Assembly: GCA_023451415.1 (NCBI GenBank)
Contig: JAEXZK010000134.1
Location: 1 to 5,120, forward strand
Reading direction: 5' to 3'
From: Bacillota bacterium
GTDB lineage: Bacteria > Bacillota > Clostridia > Oscillospirales > Ruminococcaceae
Length of the DNA: 5,120 nucleotides
The position numbers were made by a program, and so were the translations under genes. Shown in pieces: positions 1 through 5,120 of the stretch. Below the pieces are notes generated by a model that was not told the DNA's origin, did no database searches, and saw nothing but the letters and a program-made list of their open reading frames with translations. Position 1 is the first letter of the stretch. Each line of letters starts with the position of its first letter.

Positions 1-276
1 GCCTTCGTGAAAGGAATTTTCGTCAAAGACGACCCCGATCTGCTCCCGAGCCTCGGGCGGGAGGGCCGCTGCTTCCCTGCCAAGAACCTCGATGCTCCCG
101 CTGTCGGGGGCGGCCAACCCCAGGCAGAGGCGCATGGTCGTGGTCTTACCCGCGCCGTTGGAGCCCACCAGGCCCATGATAGCACCCTTGGGCAACTCCA
201 GGTCCAGGCCTTGAAGCGAGAATCCGCCGTAGTTCTTGGTAACGCCCTTGAGGCGGAGATTGAGTCCGTCGTTCAT
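1..276 (-). CDS. ABC transporter ATP-binding protein, YtrB/BcrA-like (partial, N-terminal 92 residues)
   Basis: This is the nucleotide-binding subunit of an ABC exporter, expected on the cytoplasmic face of the membrane and energising a separate permease not seen here. The visible part has the usual N-terminal beta strands, then the Walker A motif GSNGAGKT at residues 38-45. The stretch VVFDENSFHEG (82-92) sits where the Q-loop should be and lacks the usual glutamine. From memory, such a D-E variant occurs in ATPases paired with GntR regulators. The gene is cut by the left window edge, so signature motif, Walker B and H-loop are missing. I chose the ATG at 276-274 because it lies 7 bases after an AAGGAGG site. 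An adjacent ATG at 279-277 is also possible but is only 4 bases away. The start shares one base with the gntR stop codon (TGATG), so the two are translationally coupled. ABC ATPase identity is very sure; the substrate (a lipid, antimicrobial peptide or envelope compound by analogy) is inference. Confidence 0.93.
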   Translation of the reverse strand, partial: MNDGLNLRLKGVTKNYGGFSLQGLDLELPKGAIMGLVGSNGAGKTTTMRLCLGLAAPDSGSIEVLGREAAALPPEAREQIGVVFDENSFHEG

Positions 277-653
277 CATGATTCCTCCTTGTACAGCTCC
301 TCCAGGAGCCGCGCTGTTTCCTGATATGAGATACTTCCGGTCCTGGCGGCGTCCACCGCCGCTGCCAGATATTCCCGAACCCTGGCCAGATGCTCCTCTC
401 GGAAGGCCCCGGGGTCCGCCCCGGCCACAAAGCAGCCCTTTCCGACCACTGTTTCAATGAACCCCGCCTGCTCCAGCTCCTCATAGGCCCGCTTGGTGGT
501 AATGACGCTGATGCACAGGTCCCTGGCCAGCTGGCGCATGGAGGGGAGCGGGTCCCCCTGGCGGAGGGCCCCGGAGATGATCTGGGCTTTGACCTGGGCG
601 GCGATCTGTTCATAAATGGGCTTGGGGCTGGAGTTGCTGAGGAGAATATCCAA
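276..653 (-). CDS. GntR family transcriptional regulator, YtrA subfamily
   Basis: A 125-residue DNA-binding repressor with the winged helix-turn-helix of the GntR family and only a short C-terminal helical tail, the size and layout typical of YtrA-type members. Residues 10-30 (starting PKPIYEQIAAQVK) are the conserved first helix. Residues 33-65 match the family pattern G-x-LPSMRQLARDL-x-x-x-x-x-T-x-x-x-AYEELEQAGF, and the wing follows at about 66-76 (VVGKGCFVAG). The open frame extends upstream to 863, but that extension is unlike the family and crosses the promoter. I therefore start at the TTG at 653-651, which gives LDILLSNSS at the N-terminus and lies 7 bases after GGAGG. It is the first gene of a unit with the downstream ABC ATPase and probably represses its own promoter through the palindrome at 668-692. 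The effector is unknown; by analogy with YtrA it would respond to envelope stress or antimicrobial compounds. Confidence 0.92.
   Translation of the reverse strand: MDILLSNSSPKPIYEQIAAQVKAQIISGALRQGDPLPSMRQLARDLCISVITTKRAYEELEQAGFIETVVGKGCFVAGADPGAFREEHLARVREYLAAAVDAARTGSISYQETARLLEELYKEES
284..290 (-). promoter_or_regulatory. Ribosome binding site for the ABC ATPase gene
   Basis: AAGGAGG on the minus strand, inside the last codons of the gntR gene. It is 7 bases before the ATG at 276-274 and 4 bases before the ATG at 279-277, which favours the inner ATG. Confidence 0.75.
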
Positions 654-660
654 TTCGTCG

Positions 661-665
661 CCTCC
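661..665 (-). promoter_or_regulatory. Ribosome binding site fixing the TTG start of the GntR gene
   Basis: GGAGG on the minus strand, 7 bases before TTG at 653-651. No ATG or GTG is equally well placed, and family alignment also begins at this TTG, so this site decides the start. Confidence 0.75.
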
Positions 666-667
666 AA

Positions 668-692
668 ACTGTATATATCGTATATATACAGT
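668..692. promoter_or_regulatory. Operator-like 25-bp palindrome, probable GntR binding site
   Basis: Perfect inverted repeat with 11-base arms (ACTGTATATAT and its complement) around a 3-base centre. It is AT-rich in an otherwise GC-rich window. It covers the last five bases of the -10 box (all but the outermost base, 693) and the expected transcription start, and ends just before the ribosome binding site of the GntR gene. YtrA-type regulators commonly bind such palindromes in front of their own operon, so autorepression by occluding RNA polymerase is the natural reading. Binding itself is inferred. Confidence 0.8.
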
Positions 693-716
693 ATCACACA
701 TGATTTTGCTTGTCAA
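688..716 (-). promoter_or_regulatory. Sigma-A type promoter of the gntR-ABC operon
   Basis: On the minus strand there is a consensus -35 box TTGACA (716-711), a 17-base spacer, and a -10 box TACTGT (693-688) preceded by TG-N, an extended -10 element. Transcription would start near 681, leaving a leader of roughly 28 bases before the TTG start. The -10 box overlaps the palindrome at 668-692, linking promoter and operator. Confidence 0.8.
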
Positions 717-836
717 GGCCTCTAAAGCAAAAAGCCCCGGCAAATTATTTACCAGGAGAAAGCCCGGCGCCTGCCTCCCCGTTCGCCGGCGATGATAACC
801 CGGTTCCGCGGCTTGATCGGCGGGGAAAGGGCGGAA

Positions 837-870
837 GCCGGCTTTTGGGGGCTTTACCTGCAAAGCCGGC
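837..870. repeat. Inverted repeat, 9-bp arms, with a nested alternative hairpin
   Basis: GCCGGCTTT at 837-845 is the exact complement of AAAGCCGGC at 862-870, with a 16-base loop. The right arm could instead pair with GGCTTT at 850-855 to make a 6-bp stem with a 6-base loop (850-867), so the two folds are mutually exclusive. No run of T follows on either strand, so it is not an obvious terminator. Role unknown. Confidence 0.5.
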
Positions 871-968
871 AGTTATGAACAGCGCCGCTCCCGCTCCGTG
901 GAGCATACTCCCGCCCTGTAAGGGGCCAAACGAATCGATGACTGAAAGGCGACTGGAACATGGCAAAT

Positions 969-1006
969 CCCCCCTGGCGCAGCTTCTTTTCGCTGCGCCA
1001 GGGGGG
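969..1006 (-). terminator. Strong 15-bp hairpin, probable terminator of the psu/nucleoside hydrolase unit
   Basis: A perfect 15-bp inverted repeat (CCCCCCTGGCGCAGC and its complement) with an 8-base loop, lying 57 bases after the nucleoside hydrolase stop on the minus strand. Only a short ATTTG follows on that strand and no T run follows on the plus strand, so it is not a textbook intrinsic terminator. Position and stability still make transcript end formation or 3'-end protection the likeliest role. Confidence 0.55.
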
Positions 1007-1063
1007 GATGCGTCTGTGGGTTTTCCAGGACGGTTCATGGCCCTGGAGCATTTTTACTGCTTA

Positions 1064-2068
1064 TTACGGGCGGAAGCCTTTGAGCAGGTTGATGACCATG
1101 CGGGAGAAGCGTACCCGGTCCGCACCCAGGGCCACCTGACAGTTCCGGGGCTTATCAGGGTAGGCCCGGGTGTCGCAGAGGGTGGCTCCGTCGGCAAAGC
1201 CGCCGCTGATGTCCACATCCACCCGCATCATCCGCACATCCCGGAGGACCTGGGGATCGATGAGGTAAGCCACAGCCAGGGCGTCGTGGATGGGGGCGGA
1301 ATCAGGCAGGTCCTGGGGCTGGTAGGCGTTGTAGGCCTCGATGCGCTGGTCCAGCATATCGGCCACGGCGACGGTGAGCGGGCTGCCAAAGTCCCGCAGC
1401 TCCCGACTGTCCTCCTTGGTGAAATTGGCCTGATGGGTGGCGTCCAGGGGCACCATGGTGGTGGGGACACCGCTGGTGAGGACGATCTGGGCGGCCTCGG
1501 GGTCGGCCCAGATATTGAATTCCGCAGCCGAGGTGGAGTTGAACACCTTAAAGCCGCCGCCCATGAACACGATCTCCTTGATCTTCCCGCAGATGGCGGG
1601 CTGGATGCGCATGGCCATGGCGATGTTGGTGAGGGGGCCTGTGGGCACCAGGGTGATATCCCCTTCCGATTTCATCAGGGTATCCACCAGGTAAAAGACC
1701 GCGTGCTCCGGCTGCTCCACGGAGGTGGGGGCCGGGATGGGCAGGCAGTCATGATGGTATTCGATCCGCTCACCCCTGGCGTCCAGCTTGGCGTCGGTGA
1801 CGCCGGTCATGCCGTTGTACCCGCCCCGCCGGCTGGGCAGCAGGGTGGACACCATGGAGGTGTGGCACCCCCGGTAGACGGGGACCTTGCTGCGGAGCAG
1901 GTCCACCACCCGCAGGGTGTTGTCGGTGGTGAACCCGATCTCCTTGTTCCCCGCCACAGTGGTGATGCCCAGCAGGTCCAGTGCCGGGGAAAGGGCAGCT
2001 GTCATAATGGCCACCGCGTCGTCAGAGCCGGTATCCACATCCAGAATCAACTTAATTTTGTCTGCCAT
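1064..2068 (-). CDS. Inosine/uridine-preferring nucleoside hydrolase
   Basis: A 334-residue cytoplasmic enzyme that hydrolyses the N-glycosidic bond of ribonucleosides to free base and ribose. The N-terminal calcium and substrate motif is present as DVDTGSDDA (10-18), a variant of the usual DTDPGIDDA that keeps the aspartates. TTVAGN (36-41), GPLTNIAMA (144-152), FMGGGF (168-173), EFNIWADPEAA (183-193) and the C-terminal HDALA (261-265), with the active-site His/Asp pair, follow in family order. Length is normal for the family. The ATG start is supported by GGGAGG eight bases upstream (2082-2077). The gene ends in tandem stops (TAATAA). It sits 49 bases after the patatin gene, in the same direction as psuK-psuG, which fits nucleoside salvage. 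Base preference (uridine, cytidine, inosine) cannot be read from the sequence, so I give no rih symbol. Confidence 0.95.
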   Translation of the reverse strand: MADKIKLILDVDTGSDDAVAIMTAALSPALDLLGITTVAGNKEIGFTTDNTLRVVDLLRSKVPVYRGCHTSMVSTLLPSRRGGYNGMTGVTDAKLDARGERIEYHHDCLPIPAPTSVEQPEHAVFYLVDTLMKSEGDITLVPTGPLTNIAMAMRIQPAICGKIKEIVFMGGGFKVFNSTSAAEFNIWADPEAAQIVLTSGVPTTMVPLDATHQANFTKEDSRELRDFGSPLTVAVADMLDQRIEAYNAYQPQDLPDSAPIHDALAVAYLIDPQVLRDVRMMRVDVDISGGFADGATLCDTRAYPDKPRNCQVALGADRVRFSRMVINLLKGFRP

Positions 2069-2087
2069 GGCTTGTTCCTCCCATTTT

Positions 2088-2100
2088 ATACAATTTGTAT
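2088..2100. promoter_or_regulatory. Short AT-rich palindrome before the nucleoside hydrolase gene
   Basis: A 13-base palindrome (6-base arms ATACAA/TTGTAT around one base) inside the 49-base AT-rich gap at 2069-2117. It could be a weak operator or part of an internal promoter, since TATAAA-like strings occur here on the minus strand. However, the best such -10 is too close to the ribosome binding site, and no convincing -35 partner is visible. Confidence 0.3.
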
Positions 2101-2117
2101 TATTTTAAATAAATACA

Positions 2118-3479
2118 CTAAATCTGTTCCCGTTCCAACACCATCAAGTACATGGCGGCCATCATCTGCCGGGGGACGGCCATTGCCAACAGCTCCGGCT
2201 TAAAAAAGGTCTCGGCGTTCATCAAATACTGTTTGACCGCCTCCATGCAAAGCTGAAGGAGCACGCCGCTGGTGAGCTCCTTCAGGGCTTCTCCCAGCTT
2301 GGTGAGGGGGAGACGCTTCAGCGCCTCCAGGGCGGCCTCGGGGCCGCTCTCCCGCCGGGCGTCCGCCAAGCAGGTGCGCAGCGCCCCATTAAATTCCTCC
2401 ACGGTATAAAGGCGGGTGGGGTCCAGTCCCAGTAGCTCCCCGGCCAGCTCCGCCGCTGTAAAGAGCAGCTCGCCGTACCCGCTTTCCCCTTCTCCCCGCC
2501 GGGAGAGGATATCGGTGACCCTGGCCTCCACCAGGCGCTCCACCTGGCTGCGGCCCACCTTGGGGAGAGAGTCGAAAACGCCCAGGCATATTTCGCTCAT
2601 ATCCTCTAGATACCGCTCCTCCAGGAGGCGCTTCTGTCCCGCCCGGAAAGCATAGGCGCGGCCGTCGCAGCGGCCCAGCACCTTGAGGGTGTCCAAATAA
2701 CCCAGACGGATGTCCCGCCGGGACTGGCTCTTTTCAAAAATAAACATGCTGCCCAGGTCCCAATAGCTGCGGATGATGTGGACCGGGACGTCGGTGTGGG
2801 TGGGTCGGCGGATGCCGATGCCGTCGATGTCCACGGCGTAAACCTCGTCCACCGTGGGACGGGCACGGAGGGCCAGCTCCACCGGCAGCAGGTCATGATA
2901 GCCGCCGTCGATGTACTTTTTATCCCCGATCTCCTTGGGCCGGAAGGCGGGGAAACAGGAGGCGGACGCCATCATGTAGTCGGCCACCATCCCGGCGGGC
3001 ATTTCTTCGGCAAAAAGCTCCACCGGTTTCAGGGTGTCCATGGCCACCGTCACCACGCCGTACCGGATGCCCGAGCCGCGCAGCTTGTCCTCATCCAGGA
3101 TGCGGCGGATCTGCCCCTCCAGGGGGGAGGGGTCCACCCCGCCCTTTTGGACGATCTCCCGCACATAGGCCCGGTAGGCCTCCAGGACGCTGCCCGGCTG
3201 CCCTTCCTCCACCGGAGGCACGTCGGAAAGGACCAGGTCGTTGGACATGTTCTCCCACATCTCCACAGCTTCCGCATAGGAGCCCTGGGCCATCAGAGCC
3301 CCGTTGAGGGCCCCCACCGAGGTACCGGTGACCACATGGAAGTCCATCCCCAGTTCCCGGAAGGCCTGCCAGACGCCGATCTGGTAGGCCCCTTTGGCGC
3401 CGCCGCCGCCCAGGGCCACCGCCCGGCGGATGGGCTTCTCCTCTGGGGGCAGCAGCTTCTTTTTCAGCAGAGAGAGCAT
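2118..3479 (-). CDS. Patatin-like phospholipase family protein
   Basis: A 453-residue predicted lipid acyl hydrolase with a Ser-Asp dyad. The oxyanion loop is GGGGAKGAYQIGVW (24-37), the nucleophile elbow is GTSVG (52-56, Ser54), and the second catalytic residue lies in DGG (191-193, Asp191). The MASASCFPAF segment (170-179) is also typical of the fold. The patatin domain covers about 18-230. The remaining ~220 residues are a mostly helical C-terminal extension that I do not recognise. No signal peptide or membrane span is seen, so it is probably cytoplasmic or membrane-peripheral. The ATG start follows AGGAGGGG with 7 bases from the core. It begins 25 bases after psuG and is followed at 49 bases by the nucleoside hydrolase, so co-transcription is likely. 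Its substrate and any tie to nucleoside breakdown are unknown. Family assignment is very sure, role is not. Confidence 0.94.
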   Translation of the reverse strand: MLSLLKKKLLPPEEKPIRRAVALGGGGAKGAYQIGVWQAFRELGMDFHVVTGTSVGALNGALMAQGSYAEAVEMWENMSNDLVLSDVPPVEEGQPGSVLEAYRAYVREIVQKGGVDPSPLEGQIRRILDEDKLRGSGIRYGVVTVAMDTLKPVELFAEEMPAGMVADYMMASASCFPAFRPKEIGDKKYIDGGYHDLLPVELALRARPTVDEVYAVDIDGIGIRRPTHTDVPVHIIRSYWDLGSMFIFEKSQSRRDIRLGYLDTLKVLGRCDGRAYAFRAGQKRLLEERYLEDMSEICLGVFDSLPKVGRSQVERLVEARVTDILSRRGEGESGYGELLFTAAELAGELLGLDPTRLYTVEEFNGALRTCLADARRESGPEAALEALKRLPLTKLGEALKELTSGVLLQLCMEAVKQYLMNAETFFKPELLAMAVPRQMMAAMYLMVLEREQI

Positions 3480-3504
3480 CGAACCCCTCCTTTTTATTCA
3501 AAAA

Positions 3505-4416
3505 TCAGAGCCGGCTCAGCTCAATGGCGATCCTGGCGGCCTGGCGGGCGTTATTGTAGGCCAGCTGCAGGTTGGAGGCAAAGGATACCCCCTGGGTATA
3601 GTCCTTGATATGGGCCAGCAGAAAGGGTGTGGTGGCCTTGCCCCGGATTCCCTCAGCCTTAGCGGCGTCCAGAGCCCGTGTGATCACCTGCTCCATCTCA
3701 TCATAATCCAGTTCATATTCCTTGGGGATGGGGTTGGCGATAACAGCCCCTCCCTCCAGGCCCAGGTCCCATTTGGTCCTGAGGATGCGGGCCGCCTCCG
3801 CGGGGTCCTTGGCATTGTAGTCCACGCCAAAGCCGGAGCGGCGGCAGTAAAACGCCGGGAAGTCATCGGTGTCCAGCCCCAGCACCGGCACCCCCATGGT
3901 CTCCAGATATTCCAAGGTCAGGCCGATGTCCAGGAGGGACTTGGCCCCTGCGCAAACCACCCCCACCGGGGTATGAGCAAGCTCCTGGAGGTCGGCGGAG
4001 ATATCCATGGTGGTTTCGGCGCCCCGGTGGACGCCGCCGATGCCGCCGGTGGCAAAGATATGGATGCCTGCCTGGGCGGCAATGATCATGGTGGTGGCTA
4101 CTGTGGTGGCTCCGGTCTGGCCGGTGGCCAGGTAGACGGCCACATCCCGGCGGCTGACCTTGCCCACATTTTCCGCCCGGCACATCAGCTCCAGCTCATC
4201 GACGCTGAGGCCCACTTTCAGCTGGCCGCCGATGATGGCCGTGGTGGCGGGGATTGCGCCCTCGGCCCGGACGACCTCCTCCACCTTGTGGGAAAACTCC
4301 ACGTTCTCGGGGTAGGGCATGCCGTGGGAGAGGATGGTGCTCTCCAGGGCCACCACAGGCTTGCCCTGGGCAACAGCCTGTGCGATCTCCGGCTGAACAG
4401 ACAGGTACTTGTTCAT
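3505..4416 (-). CDS. psuG: Pseudouridine-5'-phosphate glycosidase
   Basis: A 303-residue cytoplasmic enzyme that splits the C-C glycosidic bond of pseudouridine 5'-phosphate into uracil and ribose 5-phosphate, the second step of pseudouridine catabolism. It matches the PsuG/IndA family end to end: VALESTILSHGMPYPEN (22-38), GKVSRRD (85-91), TGGIGGVHRG (123-132), DISADL (138-143), CAGAKSLLDIG (155-165) and SNLQLAYNNA (281-290). Compared from memory with the E. coli enzyme, Glu25, Lys86, His130, Asp142, Lys159 (Schiff-base lysine) and Asn282 all appear conserved, so it should be active. The ATG start overlaps the psuK stop in an ATGA junction, with AAGGAAG nine bases upstream, and no in-frame alternative exists because a stop codon lies just upstream. 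Kinase-then-glycosidase order with coupling is the standard psu arrangement. Confidence 0.97.
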   Translation of the reverse strand: MNKYLSVQPEIAQAVAQGKPVVALESTILSHGMPYPENVEFSHKVEEVVRAEGAIPATTAIIGGQLKVGLSVDELELMCRAENVGKVSRRDVAVYLATGQTGATTVATTMIIAAQAGIHIFATGGIGGVHRGAETTMDISADLQELAHTPVGVVCAGAKSLLDIGLTLEYLETMGVPVLGLDTDDFPAFYCRRSGFGVDYNAKDPAEAARILRTKWDLGLEGGAVIANPIPKEYELDYDEMEQVITRALDAAKAEGIRGKATTPFLLAHIKDYTQGVSFASNLQLAYNNARQAARIAIELSRL

Positions 4417-5120
4417 CGTTCATTACTTCCTTTTCTATCAGTATAGTAGGGGAACCGGTCCAGCACTGCCAGAACCGCCCGCTGGGTGATATGAGGGTTG
4501 ATGGTGGCCCTGTGGGAGAGGGCCAGGGCCGACGCGCAGGTGGCAAAGGCCAGGGCCTCCTCCGGGGCCATGCCGCTGACATGGGCAAAGACCAGCGCAC
4601 CCATAAAACAGTCCCCGGCGCCGGTGGCGTTGACCACCTCCTCCAGGGGGAAGGCAGGCATCCTGTGGGCCGCACCCCCTTCTTCCATGGCAAAGACGCC
4701 CTCCCGGCCAAGGCTGACCACCACCCGGCGGGCCCCCCGGTCCAGGATGTGCCGACAGGCTTCCTCCAGAGAGGCCTGGCTGCTGATCTCCATTCCGGCC
4801 AGCACCTGGGCCTCCAGGCGGTTGGGCTTGATGGTGTGGAAGCCCCGGAGCTCCCCCAGCAGCTTGCGGGCGTAGGCGGTGGACACCGGATCGACAAAAA
4901 CCGGCACCCTGTCCCCATAGGCCCGGGCCACATGGTCCAGCACCTCCTGGGGGAGCCCGCAGTCCATGACAATAGCGGCGGCGCCCTCCAGCACCTCCCG
5001 GCGCTCCTCCAGGAACTCCACCGTCAGGCGCTGCAGCACCCGCATGTCCGAAAGCGCCACCGTCATCTCCCCATCCCGGTCATGGATGGAGAGATAGGTG
5101 CTGGAGGCATGGCCCGGCAC
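4413..5120 (-). CDS. psuK: Pseudouridine kinase, PfkB/ribokinase family (partial, N-terminus outside window)
   Basis: Phosphorylates pseudouridine to pseudouridine 5'-phosphate using ATP, feeding PsuG. The last 235 residues are visible; the frame is still open at the right edge, where the codon is GTG and not a believable start, so roughly the first quarter or more is missing. Visible PfkB features, numbered from the edge, are VFVDPVS (74-80), IKPNRLEA (97-104), VVVSLGREGVFA (133-144) and the C-terminal signature NATGAGDCFMGALV (164-177) with the catalytic-base aspartate at 170. TYLSIHDRDGEMTVALSDM (8-26) resembles the substrate-side region of PsuK proteins rather than generic sugar kinases. 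The stop overlaps the psuG start by 4 bases, supporting the specific PsuK call. Sugar kinase identity is certain; pseudouridine specificity rests mostly on the psuG neighbour. Confidence 0.93.
   Translation of the reverse strand: MPGHASSTYLSIHDRDGEMTVALSDMRVLQRLTVEFLEERREVLEGAAAIVMDCGLPQEVLDHVARAYGDRVPVFVDPVSTAYARKLLGELRGFHTIKPNRLEAQVLAGMEISSQASLEEACRHILDRGARRVVVSLGREGVFAMEEGGAAHRMPAFPLEEVVNATGAGDCFMGALVFAHVSGMAPEEALAFATCASALALSHRATINPHITQRAVLAVLDRFPYYTDRKGSNER

Larger units (their letters stand above)
717..1063. other. Gene-free GC-rich intergenic stretch with several inverted repeats
   Basis: About 350 bases between the stop of the nucleoside hydrolase gene and the gntR promoter. Short open frames exist on both strands, but none has a convincing ribosome binding site or a recognisable protein family. 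What it does hold is structure: the 15-bp hairpin at 969-1006, inverted repeats at 837-870, 850-867, 893-904, 913-926 and 1024-1047, and four copies of an AAAGCC..GGC-like motif. These could form a dispersed repeat or a structured transcript tail. I recognise no RNA family. Confidence 0.6.

Noticed and set aside
276..863. Long version of the GntR protein starting at 863
   Set aside because: The extra 70 residues cross the promoter and operator, are unlike the family, and the TTG at 653 has a properly spaced ribosome binding site.
745..1051. Two short minus-strand open frames (97 and 65 codons) in the intergenic stretch
   Set aside because: They read through the 15-bp hairpin, lack a ribosome binding site with good spacing and show no recognisable family; more likely non-coding structure.
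710..2203. 497-codon plus-strand open frame
   Set aside because: It runs antisense to the nucleoside hydrolase and the intergenic region, has glycine/histidine/valine-rich composition typical of a mirror frame in GC-rich genes, and has no family motif.
3505..3525. Small palindrome GAGCCGGCTC followed by TGATTTTTG at the end of psuG, as a terminator
   Set aside because: The palindrome leaves no workable loop, the stem is short, and the patatin ribosome binding site follows immediately, so a terminator here is unlikely.
2778..3608. 276-codon plus-strand open frame
   Set aside because: Antisense shadow of the patatin gene; low-complexity G/H/D-rich translation and no supporting start signal.
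3394..4446. 350-codon plus-strand open frame
   Set aside because: Antisense shadow of psuG, which has full family motifs and conserved active-site residues on the other strand.
4196..4972. 258-codon minus-strand open frame across the psuK-psuG junction
   Set aside because: Out of frame with both recognised enzymes; its product is arginine/proline/tryptophan-rich and matches nothing.

Overview
The window reads as a GC-rich, low-G+C-phylum-style bacterial chromosome segment. Strong AGGAGG-type ribosome binding sites, a YtrA-type GntR regulator paired with an ABC ATPase, and GC-biased third codon positions suggest a Bacillota/Clostridia member, most likely a GC-rich gut Oscillospirales lineage such as the Flavonifractor or Intestinimonas group. 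That placement is inference from style, not from a marker gene. All six recognisable genes lie on the minus strand, so the biological order runs from base 5120 down to base 1.

Region A (5120 to 1064) is a probable catabolic operon. It holds a pseudouridine kinase (psuK, 5' end outside the window), pseudouridine-5'-phosphate glycosidase (psuG, overlapping psuK by 4 bases), a patatin-like phospholipase (25 bases further on) and an inosine/uridine-preferring nucleoside hydrolase (after a 49-base AT-rich gap). PsuK and PsuG together turn pseudouridine into uracil plus ribose 5-phosphate. The nucleoside hydrolase frees base and ribose from ordinary ribonucleosides, so the cluster looks like salvage of RNA breakdown products. 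The patatin gene is the functional outsider.

Region B (1063 to 717) is a gene-free stretch of about 350 bases. It contains a very strong 15-bp hairpin (969-1006), read as the likely end of the psu/nucleoside hydrolase unit, plus several smaller inverted repeats and a recurring AAAGCC..GGC motif. It could be a dispersed repeat or a structured element.

Region C (716 to 1) is a second transcription unit. It has a well-formed sigma-A promoter (TTGACA, 17 bases, extended TG-N-TACTGT) whose -10 and start region are covered by a 25-bp operator-like palindrome. A short TTG-initiated GntR/YtrA-type regulator follows, then the N-terminal 92 residues of an ABC transporter ATPase that runs off the left edge. 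This is the classic layout of an autoregulated GntR-ABC operon responding to membrane or cell-envelope-active compounds.

I see no RNA genes, insertion sequences, CRISPR arrays or attachment sites. I do not see a clearly undescribed system. The items most worth a second look are the phospholipase embedded in the pseudouridine cluster, the structured intergenic stretch and the operator/promoter overlap.
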